This document shows, piece by piece, positions 8,101-11,387 of a stretch of DNA of 11,387 nt (its first letter is position 1; every line of letters starts with the position of its first letter). Both the position numbers and the translations under genes were made by a program. Origin of the DNA: an uncultured Gammaproteobacteria bacterium. Lineage in GTDB: Bacteria; Pseudomonadota; Gammaproteobacteria; UBA9214. The DNA is taken from positions 1 to 11,387 of the forward strand of contig CAJQPV010000106.1 of NCBI GenBank assembly GCA_905480305.1, written 5' to 3'. Below the pieces are notes generated by a model. The model was not told where the DNA came from. It saw nothing but the letters and a program-made list of their open reading frames with translations, and searched no databases.

Positions 8101-8130
8101 TTGCGCTAAGGCCTGCTTTTTAGCTATGCT
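8101..8130 (+). promoter_or_regulatory. Possible promoter for aroB
   Basis: TTGCGC (8101-8106, 4/6) and TATGCT (8125-8130, 4/6) are separated by 18 bases in the 72-base aroK-aroB gap. This would place transcription start near 8137 and leave a leader of about 20 bases. The match is moderate. aroB may instead be transcribed only from upstream. Confidence 0.3.
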
Positions 8131-8142
8131 GGCGGCATTAGC
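8123..8142. repeat. Imperfect inverted repeat upstream of aroB containing GGCATTAG
   Basis: GCTATGC (8123-8129) and GCATTAGC (8135-8142) form an inverted repeat with one unpaired base. The left arm overlaps the possible -10 of aroB. The right arm includes GGCATTAG (8134-8141), the same octamer that makes up the inverted repeat around the pilM promoter. It could be an RNA hairpin or a binding site for the same regulator; the latter is speculative. Confidence 0.4.
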
Positions 8143-8159
8143 AGACAGACAAACCACCT

Positions 8160-9245
8160 ATGAATACCCTGACAGTTGATCTTGGCACGCGCAGCTACCG
8201 TATCTATATCGGGCAGTCCTTGCTTGGCAAGGCAGAATTACTGCAGAAATATATCACTGGCAAACAAGTCATGGTGGTCAGCAACGAAACCGTCGCGCCG
8301 CTGTATCTGAAAGACGTGCTGGGCATGCTCGCCGGTTTTGAAACGGCCACCGTCATCCTGCCGGATGGGGAGCAATACAAAAACCTCGATACCCTGAACA
8401 CGATTTTCAGCGCCCTGCTGGAGAACCGTTTTAACCGTGACTGCACCCTGGTCGCACTGGGCGGCGGCGTGGTCGGCGATATCACCGGGTTTGCAGCCGC
8501 CAGTTACCAGCGTGGCGTGTCTTTTCTGCAGATTCCCACTACCCTGCTGGCCCAGGTCGACTCTTCCGTCGGCGGCAAGACCGGTGTCAACCACCCGCAG
8601 GGCAAGAACATGATTGGCGCCTTCCACCAACCGCGCTGCGTGCTCATTGATACCAACACGCTGGACACCCTGGATGATCGACAGCTTGCGGCAGGACTGG
8701 CGGAAGTCATCAAGTACGGACTGATTCATGATGCCGGCTTCTTTGCGTGGCTGGAAGCCAATATGGATGCCCTGAAGGCTCGCGACAAACAGGCACTCGC
8801 GTATGCGATTGAGCGTTCCTGCACCATCAAGGCTGAAATTGTTGCTGCCGATGAACGCGAGAACGGCAAGCGCGCCCTGCTGAACCTGGGACACACCTTC
8901 GGACATGCCATTGAAACCTGCACAGGTTATGGCAGCTGGCTGCATGGCGAAGCGGTTGCTACCGGCATGCTGATGGCCGCCGATCTGTCTGCTCGTCATG
9001 GCTGGCTACAACCCGAGTCGGTAAAACGTGCCGAACAACTGCTACAACTGGCCGGCCTGCCCACCACTCCACCGGATAGCATGAGCGAAGCACAATTCAG
9101 GGAGCTGATGTCGATAGACAAAAAAGTCATTGGCGGCAAGCTGCGACTGGTGTTACTGAAAAACATGGGCGAAGCAATTGTCACCGGTGACTTCCGGCAG
9201 GACCTGCTCAGCGAAACACTTAACATGGCCGGAAAAAACGCATGA
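8160..9245 (+). CDS. aroB: 3-dehydroquinate synthase
   Basis: AroB converts DAHP to 3-dehydroquinate, the second step of the shikimate pathway, using NAD+ and a divalent metal. The 361 residues match the E. coli length. The nucleotide-binding GGGVVGD is at 101-107 and the phosphate-binding [18 protein letters not shown] at 127-144. The expected metal ligands are Glu182, His245 and His262, all shifted by two from E. coli numbering (184, 247, 264). [10 protein letters not shown] at 243-252 and HGEAV at 262-266 are intact. The ATG at 8160 has no visible Shine-Dalgarno; the preceding bases are CA-rich and look unstructured. The stop overlaps the next gene's start (ATGA), suggesting coupling with the dNTPase. 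Confidence 0.97.
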   Translation: MNTLTVDLGTRSYRIYIGQSLLGKAELLQKYITGKQVMVVSNETVAPLYLKDVLGMLAGFETATVILPDGEQYKNLDTLNTIFSALLENRFNRDCTLVALGGGVVGDITGFAAASYQRGVSFLQIPTTLLAQVDSSVGGKTGVNHPQGKNMIGAFHQPRCVLIDTNTLDTLDDRQLAAGLAEVIKYGLIHDAGFFAWLEANMDALKARDKQALAYAIERSCTIKAEIVAADERENGKRALLNLGHTFGHAIETCTGYGSWLHGEAVATGMLMAADLSARHGWLQPESVKRAEQLLQLAGLPTTPPDSMSEAQFRELMSIDKKVIGGKLRLVLLKNMGEAIVTGDFRQDLLSETLNMAGKNA

Positions 9246-10414
9246 GCAGTGTATCCAACACGACCCATAACAGCACTCTGGCACCCTGCGCAGCTGACCC
9301 TGCTGCTTCGCGAGGCCGCCTGTATCCGGAAGCCTCACCCGCCTATCGTTCCGAGTACCAGCGCGACCGTGACCGCATAATCCACTCGGCTGCTTTCCGC
9401 CGGCTGGAATACAAGACCCAGGTCTTCGTCAATCACGAGGGCGACCTGTTTCGTACCCGGTTAACTCATTCCATAGAAGTGGCCCAGGTAGCACGCTCCA
9501 TCGCGCGCGCGCTGCAACTGAATGAAGACCTGACCGAGGGTATTGCGCTGGCACACGACCTGGGTCACACACCCTTCGGACATGCCGGGCAGGATGCGCT
9601 GAATGCCTGCATGAAGAGCTATGGTGGTTTCGAGCACAACCTGCAGTCGCTGCGCGTGGTTGATGAACTGGAAGAGCGCTATGCCGAATTCCCCGGCCTG
9701 AACCTGACCTTTGAGACACGCGAAGGCATTCTCAAGCATTGTTCCCTGAAAAATGCTGCCGAACTGGGCGAACTCGGGCGCCGTTTTATCGAAAAACAGC
9801 AACCGTCACTGGAAGCCCAGTTGACCAACCTCGCCGATGAGATCGCATACAACAGTCACGATGTCGATGACGGCCTGCGTTCCGGCCTGATCACTGTAGA
9901 GGCCCTCGCTACTGTTACCCTGTTTCAGGAACAGTACGAGATAGTCCGCTCGCTGTATCCCGATCTCGCACCACGGCGCACTATCCATGAAATAGTACGC
10001 CGCCTGATCGGTTGCCAGGTGATTGACCTGGTGGAAACCAGCAAGGCAGCGCTGCTACAGGCAAATCCGGACAGCGCCGATGCCGTGCGCCAACATGGCG
10101 AACCGCTGATTGACTTCAGCGACAGCATGCGCGCAAAGAATATTGAACTGAAACGCTTTCTGCGCACCAGGCTCTACCGTCATTACCGCGTACACCGCAT
10201 GAGCGCCAAGGCCGGCCGCACCATCACCGCACTGTTCGAGGCCTATATCGATGATCCGCGGTTGATGCCGGAGGATGCGCAACAGCAGGTCGCATTGCTC
10301 GAAAAAACGTTTGGCAAGGATGGCCGTGCCCGTGCTGTCGCAGATTACATCGCTGGCATGACTGACCGCTATGCCATTGCCGAGTATCAGCGCACCTTCA
10401 ATCCGGCAAGCTAG
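9242..10414 (+). CDS. dgt: dGTPase-like deoxynucleotide triphosphohydrolase (HD superfamily)
   Basis: Members of this family cleave dNTPs to the deoxynucleoside and triphosphate, adjusting dNTP pools in the cytoplasm. The 390 residues fit the shorter Dgt-like class rather than the roughly 500-residue E. coli dGTPase, so specificity for dGTP is not assured. The conserved N-terminal [21 protein letters not shown] runs from 42 to 62. The HD metal site is complete: His76 in RLTHSIEV, His105-Asp106 in [14 protein letters not shown], and Asp207 in [11 protein letters not shown]. His114 and His132 are also conserved-type residues. The first 25 or so residues look like a variable extension. The start ATG overlaps the aroB stop. 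A small WGR-domain gene follows after 21 bases. Related enzymes are known in dNTP homeostasis, DNA fidelity and phage defence; nothing here decides among these. Confidence 0.93.
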   Translation: MSSVSNTTHNSTLAPCAADPAASRGRLYPEASPAYRSEYQRDRDRIIHSAAFRRLEYKTQVFVNHEGDLFRTRLTHSIEVAQVARSIARALQLNEDLTEGIALAHDLGHTPFGHAGQDALNACMKSYGGFEHNLQSLRVVDELEERYAEFPGLNLTFETREGILKHCSLKNAAELGELGRRFIEKQQPSLEAQLTNLADEIAYNSHDVDDGLRSGLITVEALATVTLFQEQYEIVRSLYPDLAPRRTIHEIVRRLIGCQVIDLVETSKAALLQANPDSADAVRQHGEPLIDFSDSMRAKNIELKRFLRTRLYRHYRVHRMSAKAGRTITALFEAYIDDPRLMPEDAQQQVALLEKTFGKDGRARAVADYIAGMTDRYAIAEYQRTFNPAS

Positions 10415-10435
10415 CACACCGACAGGGTTGTATTG

Positions 10436-10684
10436 ATGCGTATCTACATGCAAATACCGCCCGAGAGTGACAAGGCACCGCGTTACTATCATTTGCACAT
10501 GCAGGAAGACCTGCTGGAAGGCTGGACCCTGATTCGTGAATGGGGTTACCAGGGCGCAGCCGGCCGCGTGAAAAAAGAACACTTTCAGGATCGTGAAGCG
10601 GCCGAGGCAGCGCTGACGCGCGCGCGCGATGAACAGATCAAACGTGGCTACCGGGTTGTATTCATGCAATCTGCCACCGGCTGA
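10436..10684 (+). CDS. Small stand-alone WGR-domain protein
   Basis: This 82-residue protein consists almost entirely of one WGR domain, a fold that in PARP1 contacts DNA ends and in bacteria occurs in ligase- or nuclease-associated and stand-alone proteins. YYHLHMQEDLLEG at 17-29 begins the beta-sheet core. The signature block at 36-50 is WGYQGAAGRVKKEHF, followed by a helix at 52-69 and the closing KRGYR at 69-73. The third residue of the signature, usually Arg, is Tyr38 here. There is no signal peptide or transmembrane segment. CAGGGT at 10422-10427 precedes the ATG; a TTG directly before that ATG could also initiate and would add one residue. It probably shares a transcript with the dNTPase. 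Its function is unknown, and a nucleic-acid role is inferred from the fold. Confidence 0.85.
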   Translation: MRIYMQIPPESDKAPRYYHLHMQEDLLEGWTLIREWGYQGAAGRVKKEHFQDREAAEAALTRARDEQIKRGYRVVFMQSATG

Positions 10685-10775
10685 GCATCACCCCAGCGAC
10701 AGGCCGGCCAAATCACGCACCCGAGCTCAGATTCCATCTATCTGAAAACAAATAGAAAAAACAGTCCACTCCAAA

Positions 10776-10804
10776 TTGAACCACCGGCCATCCGGCGCTA
10801 TACT
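10776..10804 (+). promoter_or_regulatory. Candidate sigma-70 promoter P1 for gltB
   Basis: TTGAAC (10776-10781, 4/6) and TATACT (10799-10804, 5/6) are separated by exactly 17 bases. An A-rich stretch at 10745-10761 lies at a position suited to an UP-like element. Transcription would start near 10811, giving a leader of about 90 bases. That leader contains GC-rich self-complementary stretches such as GGCC-TTTT-GGCC (about 10810-10821). Confidence 0.55.
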
Positions 10805-10866
10805 GTTTGGCCTTTTGGCCCGGGCTCTTGCTGCCACAGCCGGCCCCGCCAGACCAGCATGTTAAA

Positions 10867-10875
10867 TGCTATAAC
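10867..10875 (+). promoter_or_regulatory. Candidate extended -10 promoter P2 for gltB
   Basis: TGC directly followed by TATAAC forms an extended -10 (5/6 to TATAAT plus the TGn element). There is no recognisable -35 at the right distance. It would give a short leader of about 18 bases that still includes the gltB ribosome site. It could act as a second promoter or be a chance AT-rich match. Confidence 0.35.
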
Positions 10876-10899
10876 ATATTGTAAATAAAGGTGTTTCTG

Positions 10900-11387
10900 A
10901 TGACGACTGGCTCGCTGCCTGCAAGACAAGGCCTGTACGACCCTGCCAATGAACACGATGCCTGCGGTGTTGGCTTCGTGGCCAATTTCAAAGGACGTAA
11001 AAGCCATCAAATAGTGCGTCAGGGTCTCACCATCCTGGAAAACCTGACCCATCGCGGCGCTGTTGGTGCAGACCCGAAAGCCGGGGATGGTGCCGGCATA
11101 CTGATTCAGATACCTGATGATTTCCTGCGCGCCTGCTGTGTTGATCTCGGCATCAAACTGCCCGGACCTGAACATTATGGCGTTGGCATGATGTTTCTGC
11201 CGCAACCGGTCAAGAGTCGTAACCAGTGCGAAACACTGATCGAACAAACGCTGGTTGAAGAAGGCCAGATCCTGCTGGGCTGGCGTGATGTCCCGACTGA
11301 CAATGACGACCTCGGTGACAGCGTCAAGCAGGTTGAACCTGTCATCCGCCAGGTGTTCATCGGCCGCGGTGATAACTGCGCAACCAC
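10900..11387 (+). CDS. gltB: Glutamate synthase (NADPH) large subunit, 5' part
   Basis: GltB makes glutamate from glutamine and 2-oxoglutarate. The part visible here is the N-terminal glutamine amidotransferase (class II, Ntn-type) domain. The 162 complete codons in the window contain NEHDACGVGF at 17-26. Cys22 is the expected catalytic nucleophile, which becomes N-terminal after removal of a 21-residue propeptide. LENLTHRGAVGAD (about 46-58) and GDGAGILIQIP (about 62-72) are standard family motifs, and GWRDVPTD recurs further on as in E. coli. The start ATG is preceded by AAAGGTG at 10888-10894. The full protein should be about 1,480 residues and continues beyond the right edge. gltB lies downstream of the aroKB region as in Pseudomonas, and gltD is expected after it. 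Confidence 0.96.
   Translation, partial: MTTGSLPARQGLYDPANEHDACGVGFVANFKGRKSHQIVRQGLTILENLTHRGAVGADPKAGDGAGILIQIPDDFLRACCVDLGIKLPGPEHYGVGMMFLPQPVKSRNQCETLIEQTLVEEGQILLGWRDVPTDNDDLGDSVKQVEPVIRQVFIGRGDNCAT

Noticed and set aside
8238..8999. Long minus-strand open frame (253 codons) opposite aroB; similar ones opposite pilM/pilN (3296-3913) and dgt/WGR (10055-10669)
   Set aside because: These are mirror frames of strongly supported genes in GC-rich DNA. No ribosome sites, motifs or plausible operon context support them.
10617..10628. (CG)6 alternating tract inside the WGR gene, a possible Z-DNA former or slippage site
   Set aside because: It encodes Thr-Arg-Ala-Arg in a helix of the domain in good frame, and six dinucleotides in GC-rich coding DNA are unremarkable.
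10727..10745. TCAGAT/ATCTGA inverted repeat considered as a terminator after the WGR gene
   Set aside because: The stem is only 6 bp and AT-rich, and it is followed by an A-rich rather than T-rich tract on the plus strand. I see no convincing terminator in 10685-10775.
1..11387. Mobile elements, CRISPR arrays, tRNA/rRNA genes or a wholly novel multi-gene system
   Set aside because: I saw no transposase, integrase, terminal repeats, spaced repeats or tRNA-like folds. All genes except the small WGR protein belong to well-known families in a known gene order.

Overview
The window is a stretch of chromosome from a gammaproteobacterium, moderately GC-rich and densely coded. The gene order supports this: a divergent penicillin-binding protein 1A gene, then pilM-pilN-pilO-pilP-pilQ, aroK, aroB and gltB. 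This is the conserved ponA/pilMNOPQ/aroKB/gltB neighbourhood of Pseudomonas-like bacteria, and mrcA-hofMNOPQ-aroKB is its relative in enterics. I cannot assign a genus. I saw no mobile element, CRISPR array, tRNA or rRNA.

Layout. Bases 1-2277 (minus strand) hold most of mrcA/ponA, whose C-terminal end lies outside the window. A divergent control region (2278-2499) follows, with a near-consensus sigma-70 promoter facing the pil genes. That promoter has a (GTT)4 tract in its spacer and an 8-bp inverted repeat around it. Bases 2500-7517 encode the type IV pilus alignment complex and secretin: PilM (cytoplasmic actin-like), PilN and PilO (inner membrane), PilP (lipoprotein) and PilQ (outer-membrane secretin). 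These genes are nearly contiguous, with 4-base overlaps at two junctions. A 57-base gap with two perfect hairpins leads to aroK, and the aroK start codon sits in the loop of the second hairpin. aroB follows after 72 bases.

aroB overlaps by 4 bases a dNTP triphosphohydrolase gene of the HD superfamily (dgt-like). A small stand-alone WGR-domain protein lies 21 bases further on. Both occupy the place where a SPOR-domain gene (damX-like) sits in enterics and Pseudomonas. A 215-base intergenic region with two candidate promoters then precedes the start of gltB (glutamate synthase large subunit), which runs off the right edge.

How the genes work together. MrcA polymerises and cross-links peptidoglycan. 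PilM-N-O-P-Q make the envelope-spanning pilus conduit that must pass through that wall. AroK and AroB are shikimate-pathway enzymes (steps 5 and 2). The Dgt-like enzyme acts on dNTP pools and GltB on nitrogen assimilation. Most of the window is conserved core genome. The less ordinary parts are the regulatory architecture upstream of pilM, the structured aroK start, a GGCATTAG octamer shared by the pilM and aroB upstream regions, and the dgt-WGR pair with its altered WGR signature.
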